A DNA stretch of 64,000 nucleotides from Shewanella chilikensis (GCF_002836945.1 NZ_NIJM01000006.1:58646-122645); one strand, 5' to 3'; positions 35,911 through 45,459 are shown, counted from the first letter of the stretch. Made by a program: numbers and translations. The notes: generated from the sequence alone by a model not told the origin.

Positions 35911-36214
35911 CTGTCAGGTGATAGGCAATATGCGCCCCTGGAGTGTGGATCAGGAGCAGCGGCCCTTGTTTCGTGCCGTGCCCGGTTATCCAATTCAGTA
36001 TGCCAGGATGAGCCGAGAAGGTTGGGTCAACGTGGAAGTGACTGTAAACGAACAGGGCTTTGTCAGCCATGTGGAAGTGCTGGATTCCAAGGGTGGCAAG
36101 CAGTTTGAAACTGAAACCGTCAAAGCCGTGTCAAAGTGGCGCTATGCACCCAAGTTTGTCGATGGTAAGCCCGTTAGCGCCAAGACGTGGTCAAAGATTT
36201 CCTGCACGCTGTAA
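35891..36214 (+). pseudogene. truncated TonB C-terminal domain protein
   Basis: About residues 18–107 of this frame are a TonB C-terminal domain: RAVPGYPIQYARMSREGWVN, VNEQGFVSHVEVLDSKGGKQF, AVSKWRYAPKFVDGKPV. TonB proteins need an N-terminal membrane anchor to energise outer-membrane receptors. Here that part is absent, and the frame runs back into the IS5 remnant without a proper start (only a TTG at 35891 or internal ATG/GTG codons). The gene was probably cut by the insertion, so it is called a pseudogene. A short soluble product is still possible. Confidence 0.65.
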
Positions 36215-36240
36215 GGCTGCAGAGCTGATTGTAGCCCAAT

Positions 36241-36268
36241 AAAAACGCCGGCAGTTGCCGGCGTTTTT
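36241..36268. terminator. bidirectional terminator between tonB fragment and lldG
   Basis: AAAAACGCCGGC and its complement GCCGGCGTTTTT form a tight stem at 36241–36268 with U-tracts on both strands. It ends lldG on the minus strand and the TonB fragment on the plus strand. Confidence 0.9.
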
Positions 36269-36285
36269 GTCCTCCTCATCCTGAG

Positions 36286-36855
36286 TTAGATAAGGAACAC
36301 ATTCAGACTACAGGCGCCGTGGGCACCAACTACCAGTGCCTGCTCAATGTCAGCCGTCTTGGATGGGCCGGCGATAAACACCCCAAACTCACCCGAGTCC
36401 AACATTATCTTGTCGGCTGCTTCATGCATGTTGGCGACAATGGCATCGGCTTCAAGTACCAGGAACAGGTTCTCACAGATAAAGGGCGTGATCCTGTGGG
36501 ACAGAGATTTCTGACTGACCCAGATGGCACCGTTTTCAGCAACACCCACTTGACCTTTGATCACTGCATAATCGATATCACGCAGATCATGGCTGTCTTC
36601 AGGGACTTCACGGTTACCGCTAACCCCTTCCACTTGAGAGATAATCTGCTTGCCTTCGGCTATCAGGGCATCGACTTGCTGTTGCAGCTCACTAAAGCCT
36701 CCGCGCTTATGCAGTTTGCCGGCAACGGTTCCCAGGTTGGTTTCAAACTGGCCAATCAAGTCGTCCAGTCGGGGGGCCACATCTATGGCCGGCATATTGT
36801 GTCCTTCAAGTGCGCAGGACTTAAGGGCATCCAAAATAAAAGATTTGCTGGACAT
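36286..36855 (-). CDS. lldG: L-lactate dehydrogenase complex subunit LldG (LutC type)
   Basis: Third subunit of the LldEFG (LutABC) L-lactate oxidising complex at the inner membrane. The 189 residues form an LUD domain, with GVAENGAIWVSQKS and FGVFIAGPSKTADIEQALVVGAHGACSLNVFL typical of LutC/YkgG. The ATG at 36855 is used because CAGGAG precedes it; a longer frame overlaps lldF. The start lies 5 bases upstream of the lldF stop, so the two genes are tightly linked. A bidirectional terminator follows. Confidence 0.93.
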   Translation of the reverse strand: MSSKSFILDALKSCALEGHNMPAIDVAPRLDDLIGQFETNLGTVAGKLHKRGGFSELQQQVDALIAEGKQIISQVEGVSGNREVPEDSHDLRDIDYAVIKGQVGVAENGAIWVSQKSLSHRITPFICENLFLVLEADAIVANMHEAADKIMLDSGEFGVFIAGPSKTADIEQALVVGAHGACSLNVFLI

Positions 36856-36859
36856 CTGA

Positions 36860-38236
36860 TTAGCTCCTGTTTTTCTTGAACCAGGCCTCGAAACTAGAGG
36901 CGGGTGCCTTGGGCAGTTCACGGTATTTACCCCAGGCGCCGGAGAATGGCTTGAGCAGGCTGCCGGGCAGTATTCTCAAGCCCAGTCTAGCCATGCTCAT
37001 GGAGCAGTTCAGCATAGTGGTACTGGCCATAAATTTGCCGACCAATGGCATATAACTGCCTTTACCGTAAGGCAGTTTACCTGACTCGGCCTTTAGACGA
37101 CGCTGACGGAAGATGATCTTGTCCAATGGCACCTTAGTGGGGCATACATAGGAGCAAGAGCCGCACAGGGTACAGGCCCAGGCGATGGAGTTGGTGTCAT
37201 CGTCCTGCGCACCGACTGCGATGCCAATTGGACCTGGAATAGTGTAGTTGTAGCTGTAACCACCGCTGCGACGATATACAGGGCAGGTGTTCAGACAACC
37301 GCCACAGCGGATACACTTGAGCGACTCGGCAAGGATCTTGTCCTTGAGCATCTCAGTACGGCCGTTGTCCACTATGATGACGTGCATCTCACCACCGGCC
37401 TGCGGGCCGCGGTAGAAGCTGGAGTAAGTGGTTACCGGCTGGCCGGTGGCGTTGCGGGCCAGAGTACGCAGGTAAACTGCGGCGCTTTCCACCGATGGTA
37501 CCAGCTTGTCTATTCCCATGGAGTGCAGCTGCAGCTTAGGCAGGTTACAGCCCATGTCGGCGTTACCTTCGTTGGTACAAACAACCACTGCGCCCTTGTC
37601 GGCGATGGCCATGTTAACCCCTGTCATGGCAGCATCGGCACTGAGGAATTGCTCACGCAGATGGGCACGGGCGGCACGGGTCAGGTAAGTCGGGTCGCTG
37701 GCACCGGCCTCTGTGCCGAGTTTTTCATGGAACAGTTCGCCCACTTCCTCTTTCTTGAGGTGAATGGCGGGGACCACGATATGTGAAGGAGGCTGTTTTT
37801 TCAGCTGAATGATGCGTTCACCCAAGTCAGTGTCTATGACCTCTATGCCCTTGCTTTCGAGGAAGGGATTGAGGTGGCACTCTTCGGTGAGCATGGACTT
37901 GGACTTCACCAGCTTCTTCACCTGATGGCTGGCCAGAATCTCATGTACTATACGGTTGTGCTCGGCGCCGTCTTTGGCCCAATGCACTTGAATACCGTTC
38001 TGGATACAATTGGCTTCGAACTCTTCCAGATACTTGGCCAGATTGGTCAGGGTATGCAGTTTGATGGCCGAACCCAGATCCCTCAGTTGTTCCCACTCGG
38101 GCAGGCTGCCGGCGGCGCGGTCGCGTTTTTCCCGCAACACCCACAGGGCTTTGGAATGCCAATCAACTCTGGACTCATCGCGGCAGAAGATCTCTGCTTG
38201 GCTGGCGTGGGCTTTGGCCCCTTGTGTCTGTGACAT
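36860..38236 (-). CDS. lldF: L-lactate dehydrogenase complex iron–sulfur subunit LldF (LutB type)
   Basis: A 458-residue LUD-domain protein with two [4Fe-4S] motifs that carries electrons from L-lactate. The N-terminal LUD region spans about residues 60–290 (NADMGCNLPKLQLHSMGIDKLVPS). The ferredoxin motifs are CIRCGGCLNTCPVY near residue 305 and CTLCGSCSYVCPTKVPLDK near 355. It follows lldE by 10 bases and precedes lldG. The order lldE-lldF-lldG is as in S. oneidensis. Confidence 0.95.
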   Translation of the reverse strand: MSQTQGAKAHASQAEIFCRDESRVDWHSKALWVLREKRDRAAGSLPEWEQLRDLGSAIKLHTLTNLAKYLEEFEANCIQNGIQVHWAKDGAEHNRIVHEILASHQVKKLVKSKSMLTEECHLNPFLESKGIEVIDTDLGERIIQLKKQPPSHIVVPAIHLKKEEVGELFHEKLGTEAGASDPTYLTRAARAHLREQFLSADAAMTGVNMAIADKGAVVVCTNEGNADMGCNLPKLQLHSMGIDKLVPSVESAAVYLRTLARNATGQPVTTYSSFYRGPQAGGEMHVIIVDNGRTEMLKDKILAESLKCIRCGGCLNTCPVYRRSGGYSYNYTIPGPIGIAVGAQDDDTNSIAWACTLCGSCSYVCPTKVPLDKIIFRQRRLKAESGKLPYGKGSYMPLVGKFMASTTMLNCSMSMARLGLRILPGSLLKPFSGAWGKYRELPKAPASSFEAWFKKNRS

Positions 38237-38246
38237 GGCTATCTCC

Positions 38247-38990
38247 CTAAATGGCAGCGTTGAGGATCTGTGCCAGATGGCGGGTTTCTATCGGCAAGTT
38301 TTGGCGGCGGATCATGCCATCCAGATGCATCAGACAGGATGGATCAAAACCTACGGCATAGTCTGCTCCCGTGGCTGCATGGGCCTGAGCCTTGTCTTTG
38401 CCCATTTTGGCAGACACAGCACCTTCATCTACCGCAAAGGTACCGCCGAAGCCGCAGCATTCATCGCGGCGATCCGGATAGGTGATCTCTATGCCGGGAA
38501 TGCGTTCCAGCAGGGCTTCCATTTTGTTGTAACGTGGGCCCATGTATTCACTGGGGCTGGCGAGATCCAGCATACGGATACCGTGACAACTCAGTTGTAG
38601 GCTCACCTTGTGCGGGAAGGGCTTGGGGAAGCTCTCTACCGGGGCGATATCGTGCAGGAATTCGGTCAATTCGTACAGTTTGGCGATAACGGCCGCGGCT
38701 TCCGGGCTGTTGTCAAACTCATGGAAGTTTTCTTTGGCGGCTACCAGGCAGGAGGCCGCTGGACATACGATAGCATCGCATTCGACTCCCTTGAAGGCAT
38801 TGAGCAGCTTCAATGTAGTGTTACGGGCTTCGTTGAAACAACCCGAGTTGGTCATGGGCTGACCACAGCAGGTTTGGCCTTCAGGCAGGATCACCTGGTG
38901 CCCCAGTTTCTCCAGCAGTTCCAAGGTGGCGATGGCCACATCCGGCAGCATCTGGTTGACCAGACAGGGAATAAACAAGGCTATCTTCAT
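38247..38990 (-). CDS. lldE: L-lactate dehydrogenase complex subunit LldE (LutA type)
   Basis: A 247-residue protein made of two cysteine-rich CCG domains, each able to bind an iron–sulfur cluster: GQTCCGQPMTNSGCFNEA near residue 60 and DECCGFGGTFAVDEG near 178. It is first of the lldEFG genes. Its start is separated from the upstream D-lactate dehydrogenase gene by about 310 bases and a terminator, so lldEFG likely has its own promoter. Confidence 0.94.
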   Translation of the reverse strand: MKIALFIPCLVNQMLPDVAIATLELLEKLGHQVILPEGQTCCGQPMTNSGCFNEARNTTLKLLNAFKGVECDAIVCPAASCLVAAKENFHEFDNSPEAAAVIAKLYELTEFLHDIAPVESFPKPFPHKVSLQLSCHGIRMLDLASPSEYMGPRYNKMEALLERIPGIEITYPDRRDECCGFGGTFAVDEGAVSAKMGKDKAQAHAATGADYAVGFDPSCLMHLDGMIRRQNLPIETRHLAQILNAAI

Positions 38991-39265
38991 TTGGTGTTTC
39001 CTAATTGGATGTTGCTTGCGTTAACCGACATCATCTATGTCCGGTGTGGCCAGATGCTTTCTGACTCTGTATTTGAACATCACCTGACACAGGGTAAATA
39101 TGCTTGAATATAAGCCTATAACCACACAATAAATAGTGCTAATTCAGTAAATGATTAAAATCTTTTTTGCAAAAATGAGAAGGTTTTAATTATTTGATTT
39201 TAATGGTGTTTTTAGTCTTTAGTTTGTTCGTTAATCCGAACGCAAATCCGTTATATAACACAGAT
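38991..39265. other. probable lldEFG promoter region
   Basis: AT-rich stretch on the far side of the dld terminator. TAGGAAA before the lldE ATG is its ribosome-binding site. No convincing pair of promoter hexamers or CRP-type repeat could be picked out by eye. No gene is supported. Confidence 0.4.
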
Positions 39266-39293
39266 GAAAAAAGAGGGAGCTAATGCTCCCTCT
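39266..39293 (-). terminator. terminator of dld-II
   Basis: AGAGGGAGC at 39272–39280 pairs with GCTCCCTCT at 39285–39293 across TAAT. On the minus strand it is followed by six T. It lies 9 bases beyond the dld stop. Confidence 0.88.
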
Positions 39294-39301
39294 AAGTATA
39301 G

Positions 39302-42106
39302 TCAGCGACTGCACTCCTCCAGCAGATAAGCTAGGTGGCGGTAGGAAATACCACTGTGGTGACTCAGGCCCACTTCACACATACGGTTGGCGTAGTAGCC
39401 TTCCTTGAAGTCGGTGGGGATGAGTTTCTTGATGTTACGCAGCGCCGAGGCGTTGATCTCAGGTTTGTAGAGACCTTTCTCTCCGGCATAACCACAACAG
39501 TCGACACCGGCCGGGCGCAGCACCTTGTTGGAGCAGGCATCGGCAATGGCTTGCATCTTGGGTTCCAGCTTCATTTTACGTGCCGAGCAACCCAGGTGCA
39601 GTGCCACATTGACCTTCTTGGTGAGGGTGAGTTTCGGCAATACCTTGTCGTGCAGGAACTCGACCAGATCCAACAGTTCAACCTTGGGATTGCCGGAAAG
39701 AGCACGGTAGGTGCAGGAGAGAGCATCGACAACCACGGGCAGCTTGCCGCCCTCTGTCATGGCACTGACCGCGTCAATAAGTTCGTCACGTTTCATGTCG
39801 GCGTTCTTGAAATCCCCTTTGGATTCCCACATCTGGCCGCAGCACAGATTGCGGGTCTTGGCCGGCGTAATCACGTTATAGCCGGCACGCTCCAGCAAGG
39901 TCACTACTACTTCAGGTAGGGTGCGGTCATCGGGATCCAGCGGTGTTGGGCCGAAGGTGCGGCCGCCGCAAGCGGCGAAATAGACCACGGTTTCCTGGTT
40001 GGCTTTGGGAGCTGATGGCTTGGGCAGCTTACCGCCTTTGGGGAAGTCAGGGTTCCAGTAAGGCACTTCTTTGGAAATTGCCCGGCCCATGTTCATCAGC
40101 CCAGAGGTGATCCCCGTGCCCGTGAGTTTGTGTATTGTGCCCAGGGCATCAAAGCCTGTGCTCAGCACCTGGTTGACGGCGCCCCAGTGCTTGGCCTGGA
40201 AATCCAGAACCTTCTGCTCTGTGGTGGTGATGTAGGGAGTACGCAGCTTGCGGACCAGCTGGCCCATGCTGTTGTCTACCGGGCAGGCAATGGTACACAG
40301 CTGGCAGGCGGCGCAGGTATCCACTACATCATACTTGGCGGCGGCACGCATCTTCTCGGCCGCTTCCTTGTCGCCGCTCTGTTCCAGACGCTCGATTTCA
40401 CGCAAGGTAGCTATCCGCTGTCTGGGTGACAGGTTCAGCGCCGAGGTGGGGCAGGTCTTTTCACAGAAACCGCATTCGATACACTTGTCTACCAGGTCGT
40501 CCACTTCGGGACAAGGCTTGATATTCTTGATGTGTACCTGCTTGTCGTCGTTGAGGATCACCCCTGGGTTCAGCAGTCCTTCGGGGTCGAAGATCTGCTT
40601 GATGTTTTTCATCAGGGTGTAGGCGTCACTGCCCCATTCCATTTCCACAAAAGGTGCCACGGCGCGGCCTGTGCCGTGCTCGGCCTTCATCGAACCGTCG
40701 TACTTGTTGATCACCATATCGGCGACCGCTTCCATAAATTGATGGAACTGTTCGATATCGGCCTGGGAGCCGAATTTAGGGGTAATGATAAAGTGGAAGT
40801 TACCGGCCAGGGCGTGGCCGTAGATCACCCCTTCAGGATAGCCGTGCTTATGGAACAGCTCGGTCAGATCGTGGGCTGCACTGGCCAGGTTTTCAACCCG
40901 GAAAGCTACGTCTTCGATGATTACCGAAGTGCCCTTGGGGCGCTCGCCACCGATAATGGGGAATAGGCCGGAGCGCATGGCCCAGTATTTACCGTAAACG
41001 GCAGGATCACGGCTGAAGCTGATGGGGCGCTCGGTCTCGATATGTGCCAGTTTCGCGATAACGTCCTGGGTATAGCGTTCCAAAGTTTCATCATCATTGG
41101 CGCGGGATTCTATCAGCAAAATCGCGGCGCCTTCCGGCAGTTCGGCCAGCCAATCCGGCATACCTTTCTTGCCGGTAACCGCCTTAATGGAGGCCCAGTC
41201 CAGCAGTTCGGCAGCGGCTACGCTTTCGCCCTGAATAGGAGGGATTGCCCGGGCCGCATCTTCCATATTGAAGAATACCGCCATCGCCGAGGCCTTGAAT
41301 TTAGCCTCGTCCACTGTGTGATAGGTGACTTCGTTGACAAACGCCAGGGTGCCTTCGGCGCCGACTATGATGTGGTTAATGATGTCGAAGGGATCTTCAA
41401 AATCCACCAGGGCGTTGAGGCTGTAACCTGTGGTGTTTTTAATGGCGAATTTTTTGCGAATTCGCGCTGCCAGGGTCTCATTACCGCGAGCCATGGCACC
41501 CAAGTCTGCCAGCGCCTTGAGCAGTTCGGGGTGTGATTGACTGAAGGCTTCTCTGGACTCTTCGCTGCCGGTATCAAGCTCTGTGCCATCGGCCAGCAGC
41601 AGTTTTACTGAGGAGATGGTTTGGTAGCTGTTTTGGGCCGTGCCGCAACACATACCGGAAGCGTTGTTGGAGACGATACCACCCACCATGGCAGAAGCCA
41701 GAGTTGCCGGATCCGGGCCGATTTTCTTATTCAAAGGTTTGAGGGCAGCGTTGGCATCGGCGCCAATAACAGCGGCACCCAGAGTGACCTTGTTACTGTC
41801 TTCACTGATATCCAGAGTACGGAAACCGTCGAATCCCAGGATAAGCAATATGCCTTCTCCTATGGCCTGACCCGACAGACTGGTACCTGCGGCGCGGAAA
41901 GTCACCGGAGCACCGTAGCTTCTGGCTACAGCCAGAGTGCGTTTTACCTGCTCCAGATCCTCGGCATGTACCACAACCTCGGGCACTATCCGGAAATAGC
42001 TGGCATCGGTTGACCAGGCAAAACGGCGCACAGGGTCGTCACTGACGGCAGTTTCTCCCAACTGTTTACGCAGGTCACGGATCACGGCTTCATAGTTGAT
42101 AGACAT
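39302..42106 (-). CDS. dld: FAD/iron–sulfur D-lactate dehydrogenase Dld-II
   Basis: Respiratory D-lactate dehydrogenase of 934 residues, feeding electrons to the quinone pool. The FAD-binding PCMH domain is at the N-terminus (VTFRAAGTSLSGQAIGEG, ASAMVGGIVSNNASGMCCG) and the oxidase C-terminal domain spans about 270–510. Two ferredoxin motifs follow (CIECGFCEKTCP and CAACQLCTIACPVD, about 535–630). Cysteine-rich CCG segments close the protein (NLCCGQMWESKG, DCCGYAGEKG). Length and neighbours match Dld-II of S. oneidensis. It is 80 bases downstream of lldP and probably on the same transcript. Confidence 0.95.
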   Translation of the reverse strand: MSINYEAVIRDLRKQLGETAVSDDPVRRFAWSTDASYFRIVPEVVVHAEDLEQVKRTLAVARSYGAPVTFRAAGTSLSGQAIGEGILLILGFDGFRTLDISEDSNKVTLGAAVIGADANAALKPLNKKIGPDPATLASAMVGGIVSNNASGMCCGTAQNSYQTISSVKLLLADGTELDTGSEESREAFSQSHPELLKALADLGAMARGNETLAARIRKKFAIKNTTGYSLNALVDFEDPFDIINHIIVGAEGTLAFVNEVTYHTVDEAKFKASAMAVFFNMEDAARAIPPIQGESVAAAELLDWASIKAVTGKKGMPDWLAELPEGAAILLIESRANDDETLERYTQDVIAKLAHIETERPISFSRDPAVYGKYWAMRSGLFPIIGGERPKGTSVIIEDVAFRVENLASAAHDLTELFHKHGYPEGVIYGHALAGNFHFIITPKFGSQADIEQFHQFMEAVADMVINKYDGSMKAEHGTGRAVAPFVEMEWGSDAYTLMKNIKQIFDPEGLLNPGVILNDDKQVHIKNIKPCPEVDDLVDKCIECGFCEKTCPTSALNLSPRQRIATLREIERLEQSGDKEAAEKMRAAAKYDVVDTCAACQLCTIACPVDNSMGQLVRKLRTPYITTTEQKVLDFQAKHWGAVNQVLSTGFDALGTIHKLTGTGITSGLMNMGRAISKEVPYWNPDFPKGGKLPKPSAPKANQETVVYFAACGGRTFGPTPLDPDDRTLPEVVVTLLERAGYNVITPAKTRNLCCGQMWESKGDFKNADMKRDELIDAVSAMTEGGKLPVVVDALSCTYRALSGNPKVELLDLVEFLHDKVLPKLTLTKKVNVALHLGCSARKMKLEPKMQAIADACSNKVLRPAGVDCCGYAGEKGLYKPEINASALRNIKKLIPTDFKEGYYANRMCEVGLSHHSGISYRHLAYLLEECSR

Positions 42107-42186
42107 AAGACATTTCTCTACACATTAAATTTGATAATAAAGGCAGCGCCAAGGGCGGCTGCCTTATCGAGGAGTTATTATCGTTT

Positions 42187-43833
42187 TTAGAATCCACCCC
42201 AAAGCATTGCCAAGGTACCGGCCAGCAAAGCATAGCCAAGTGCTACAGGCATAGTCTTGCGGATGATTTCAGATTCGCGACCGGCCATACCGACCACAGT
42301 TGCCGCCGCGACCACGTTCATCACGCACATCATGTTACCGGCGTTGGCACCAATACCTTGCAGTGCCAGGATAAGTGCATGGTTGGCCCCTATGTTATCA
42401 GCCACGCTGTATTGCAGGCCGGAGAACATCATATTGGAGAAGGTGGCCGAACCCGACAGGAAGGCACCGAAAATACCGACTATGGGGGAAATCCAGGCCC
42501 AAACGCTGCCGAGGCTTCCAGCCAGCATATCCGCCAATGCTACCGGCATGGATTGCAGACCTGCACTGTTGGTGCCTGAGTTTAGGAAGATTTTTACCAT
42601 AGGCACGGAGGCACCCAGGGAGATAATGGTTGGCACCATGGATTTGCAGGAAACTGTGACCGATTCTTTGATGGCCTTGGAGTTCATTCTGAACAGGAAG
42701 AAGCCCAGAATACACACGGCAACAAAGAAGGCGCCCGGTGCAAAGAAGGTGGCGAAGCCAGCCTTGAGCTCTGTGCCTAATAGGCCGGTCCAACTGATGT
42801 TGAAGCTGTTCAACCAGGCTTTCAGTGGCTGTACCACACGTGAAAGCACCAAGAGACCTGCCATGATCAGGTAAGGGGTCCAGGCGGCCAACTGGGAGAA
42901 ACGCGCCTTGCTCTCCACTTGAGCCGTTTCGCCCTCTTTGTCGTTTTCGGCAAAGTCATTCCAAGGGGTTTTAGGCAGTAACCAGCCTTTGCGGGCAACT
43001 GGGATTACCAATGCCATACCGACCAGGGCACCAATCACGGAAGGGAACTCTGGACCGGCGAAGAAGTTGATCAACCAGGCTGGAATGGTGAAGGCCAAAC
43101 CGGCAAATAGGGCAAATTTCCAGATGGCAAAGCCTTCCTTGAAGGACTTATTGCGACCAAAGAAGCCTGTCAGTACAGACACCATTACCAAGGGGATCAG
43201 CGTACCTGTTATCAGATCTATGGTGATCATATGCATGGCAATGAACTGGGCATAATCACTGAAGTGACCGCCATGTTCGGCAATTTGCGCCGCAGCCATG
43301 CTGGTACCGCCTTCGAGCAGACCCTGTTCCATACCAAAGAGCACCGGCAGACCAATGGCACCGAAAGACACTGATGTTGAGTCGGCGACCAGAGCAACCA
43401 CGGCGGCCGCAACTGGTGGGATACCCAAGAGGACCAACAGAGGCGCGCCAATCGCGGCGGGTGTACCAAAACCGGCAGAGCCTTCAATAAACGAGCCGAA
43501 CAGCCAACAGATGATAATCACCTGTACCCTGGCGTCTGAGCTGATATTGGTAAAGCCGGCACGAATGGTATCCATGGCACCTGAATATTTCAGGGTGTTG
43601 AGCAGGAATACTGCACCGAAGATGATGGTTAAAGGTGTAATCGCCGACAGCAGGCCTTCAACCACGGAGGCGGCCAGTAGAGTAGTGTCCATCTGCCAGA
43701 TAAAAACGGCGGCCAGGGCGGTTATCACCATGGAGATTGGCATAGCTCTGGATGCAGGCATCCGGAGCAACACCAGGAACAGCATAACGCTGATCACGGG
43801 TGTCAGACTTGCGAGTAACTGAAGAAATGTCAT
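42187..43833 (-). CDS. lldP: lactate permease
   Basis: Inner-membrane lactate/proton symporter of the LctP family, 548 residues with about 13 or 14 membrane helices. The conserved segments [22 protein letters not shown] and [15 protein letters not shown] are family signatures. It heads the lactate locus. Its 650-base upstream region contains several CRP-like inverted repeats, in keeping with known CRP control of carbon use in Shewanella. Confidence 0.95.
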   Translation of the reverse strand: MTFLQLLASLTPVISVMLFLVLLRMPASRAMPISMVITALAAVFIWQMDTTLLAASVVEGLLSAITPLTIIFGAVFLLNTLKYSGAMDTIRAGFTNISSDARVQVIIICWLFGSFIEGSAGFGTPAAIGAPLLVLLGIPPVAAAVVALVADSTSVSFGAIGLPVLFGMEQGLLEGGTSMAAAQIAEHGGHFSDYAQFIAMHMITIDLITGTLIPLVMVSVLTGFFGRNKSFKEGFAIWKFALFAGLAFTIPAWLINFFAGPEFPSVIGALVGMALVIPVARKGWLLPKTPWNDFAENDKEGETAQVESKARFSQLAAWTPYLIMAGLLVLSRVVQPLKAWLNSFNISWTGLLGTELKAGFATFFAPGAFFVAVCILGFFLFRMNSKAIKESVTVSCKSMVPTIISLGASVPMVKIFLNSGTNSAGLQSMPVALADMLAGSLGSVWAWISPIVGIFGAFLSGSATFSNMMFSGLQYSVADNIGANHALILALQGIGANAGNMMCVMNVVAAATVVGMAGRESEIIRKTMPVALGYALLAGTLAMLWGGF

Positions 43834-43948
43834 GGTTGCCTCATCATTTCATATGTTGCTTGTGCTTATTGTGGTGTTGAGAAAGTGCTATCGCCTTTCC
43901 CATTTGTTGTTGTGCGTGCTTATCATGGTTAATTTACCCGGAACCAAA

Positions 43949-43962
43949 ATGATCTGGATCAT
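43949..43962. promoter_or_regulatory. palindrome upstream of lldP
   Basis: ATGATCTGGATCAT, with perfect 6-base arms around TG, 116 bases before the lldP start. It could be the site of a lactate regulator or a weak FNR/CRP-like box. Confidence 0.4.
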
Positions 43963-44029
43963 CTTGCCTTTCGTATCTGGCTTAAGTTTTTGGTTATGGG
44001 AGCCGCGTCTCCGCTGGCAAATGAAAAAG

Positions 44030-44045
44030 TGTGACGAAGATCACT
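44030..44045. promoter_or_regulatory. CRP-like site upstream of lldP
   Basis: TGTGACGAAGATCACT matches the CRP half-sites TGTGA and TCACA at the correct 6-base spacing with one mismatch. Confidence 0.55.
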
Positions 44046-44199
44046 GTTGCTCTGGCGTTTATATAACTTTGGGGAATAGATATTTAAAAAATGGCCCACA
44101 ACCTTAGGAATTATGGCTTTGTTTTACTCAAAATGGTAATAAAGTGATCCTGTTATTTCATTTGTGATGGAATGACAGGCTTATATCGCAAATCTCGAA

Positions 44200-44215
44200 T
44201 GTGATTTAAGTCACA
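44200..44215. promoter_or_regulatory. perfect CRP half-site pair upstream of lldP
   Basis: TGTGATTTAAGTCACA carries both consensus half-sites TGTGA and TCACA with 6-base spacing. Confidence 0.65.
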
Positions 44216-44307
44216 CTAATTGAGCTTTTGGTGAAGTTGGTTTTGGGGTGTTTTTATTTAAACCAATAAAAATCAGATAGATAAGTTGTTTTTTCTTGCA
44301 GGGTTAC

Positions 44308-44323
44308 CGTGATCTTGGTCACC
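44308..44323. promoter_or_regulatory. CRP/FNR-like inverted repeat
   Basis: CGTGATCTTGGTCACC keeps GTGA–N6–TCAC. It is one of two related boxes 37 bases apart near the start of the region. Confidence 0.5.
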
Positions 44324-44344
44324 GTTATATCGGGCGCTATAAAA

Positions 44345-44360
44345 CGTGATATTGATCACG
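44345..44360. promoter_or_regulatory. CRP/FNR-like inverted repeat
   Basis: CGTGATATTGATCACG keeps GTGA–N6–TCAC with symmetric flanking C and G. It is centred 37 bases from the preceding box. Confidence 0.5.
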
Positions 44361-44395
44361 TGAGTGCTGTTTTACATTTTTTGAAAATAAATAAC

Positions 44396-44424
44396 AAAAA
44401 AGCACCTTTGTTCTCAGGTGCTTT
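44396..44424 (-). terminator. terminator of nadK
   Basis: AAAGCACCT at 44399–44407 pairs with AGGTGCTTT at 44416–44424. On the minus strand six T follow. It lies about 60 bases after the nadK stop. Confidence 0.88.
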
Positions 44425-44486
44425 AACCTTGACCTAATGCTGAACTGTGTTTGTAGCTGCAAGAGTTTGCTCAGACCACTCAAGCT

Positions 44487-45365
44487 TCAAAAGAGTTTAC
44501 TGCCCCAGCCCAATTTGTTACGCAATACATGAAAGTAGTTGTGCCCCTTTGGGTGGATGAGTTTGAGCCGCTCCTTGCTGCGTCTTAGGATAATTTCATC
44601 GCCCGGCATTACAGACAAGGTGACATGGCCGTCACAGCTTACTTCCAGGTTTTCGCCGTTTTCCGGTGACACCACCAGTTTGATGATGCTGGAGGCGTCG
44701 ACCACTATGGGGCGGCAGGAGAGGGTATGGGGAAACATGGGCACCAGGATCAGTGCTTCGAGATTAGGGGTCAATATCGCGCCGCCGGCCGACAGCGAAT
44801 AGGCGGTTGAGCCGGTCGGTGTAGACACTATCATGCCATCGGCCCTTTGGCTGTACATGAATTGGTTGTCGATATAAACCTCGAACTCGATCATATGGGC
44901 TATCTTGCCTGGGTGCAGCACGGCCTCGTTGACGGCGGTATTGCTGGCTTTGACTTCGCCGTGGCGATAAACCTCGGCTTCGAGCAGGAACCTGTGTTCT
45001 GTGGCGTATTCGCCATCCAGCACCTTGGCGAGCGACTCTTCAAAGGCATCCGGCGGCAGATCGGTTAAAAATCCCAGATTACCGCGGTTGACACCGATAA
45101 CACCAAGATCGAAGCGTGCCAGAACCCGGGCCGCGCCCAGCATATTGCCATCCCCCCCGACCACTATCGCCAGATCACAGTGCTCGCCGATATCCAGTAA
45201 GTCTACTGCACGTACATCTTTCCCGAGTTCAGCCGCGACTCTTTCTTCCACCAGCACATCATAGCCTTGCATTTTCAGCCAATAATGCAGACGCTTAAGG
45301 GTCAGGTTGGTCCCCTGATGGTGGGGTTTTCCTATCAGGCCTATAGTATGAAACTCAGTGGACAT
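44487..45365 (-). CDS. nadK: NAD kinase
   Basis: Phosphorylates NAD to NADP in the cytoplasm. The 292 residues match the family. [15 protein letters not shown] holds the GGDGN catalytic and ATP-binding motif near residue 71, and [15 protein letters not shown] is the second conserved motif. It diverges from grpE, as is common in gammaproteobacteria. A dedicated terminator follows. Confidence 0.96.
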   Translation of the reverse strand: MSTEFHTIGLIGKPHHQGTNLTLKRLHYWLKMQGYDVLVEERVAAELGKDVRAVDLLDIGEHCDLAIVVGGDGNMLGAARVLARFDLGVIGVNRGNLGFLTDLPPDAFEESLAKVLDGEYATEHRFLLEAEVYRHGEVKASNTAVNEAVLHPGKIAHMIEFEVYIDNQFMYSQRADGMIVSTPTGSTAYSLSAGGAILTPNLEALILVPMFPHTLSCRPIVVDASSIIKLVVSPENGENLEVSCDGHVTLSVMPGDEIILRRSKERLKLIHPKGHNYFHVLRNKLGWGSKLF

Positions 45366-45386
45366 AGATTTTGGGAACTCTGGGGG

Positions 45387-45413
45387 TTGAAACGGTCAAT
45401 TTGATCCCCATAA
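45387..45413 (+). promoter_or_regulatory. sigma-32 heat-shock promoter of grpE
   Basis: TTGAAA at 45387–45392 and CCCCATAA at 45406–45413, with a 13-base spacer, closely match the sigma-32 consensus. The promoter is 47 bases before the grpE start codon. Confidence 0.85.
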
Positions 45414-45459
45414 TATGCCCAGAGTATGCAGAAACAAAGCATTTTTAGCTGGAGTAGAA

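Noticed and set aside
36856..36921. Longer N-terminus for lldG
   Set aside because: It overlaps lldF, lacks a ribosome-binding site, and relatives start at the position used here.
43832..44107. 91-residue plus-strand ORF in front of lldP
   Set aside because: It overlaps the lldP start and covers CRP-like sites. It has no ribosome-binding site, and its hydrophobic start looks like chance translation of promoter DNA.
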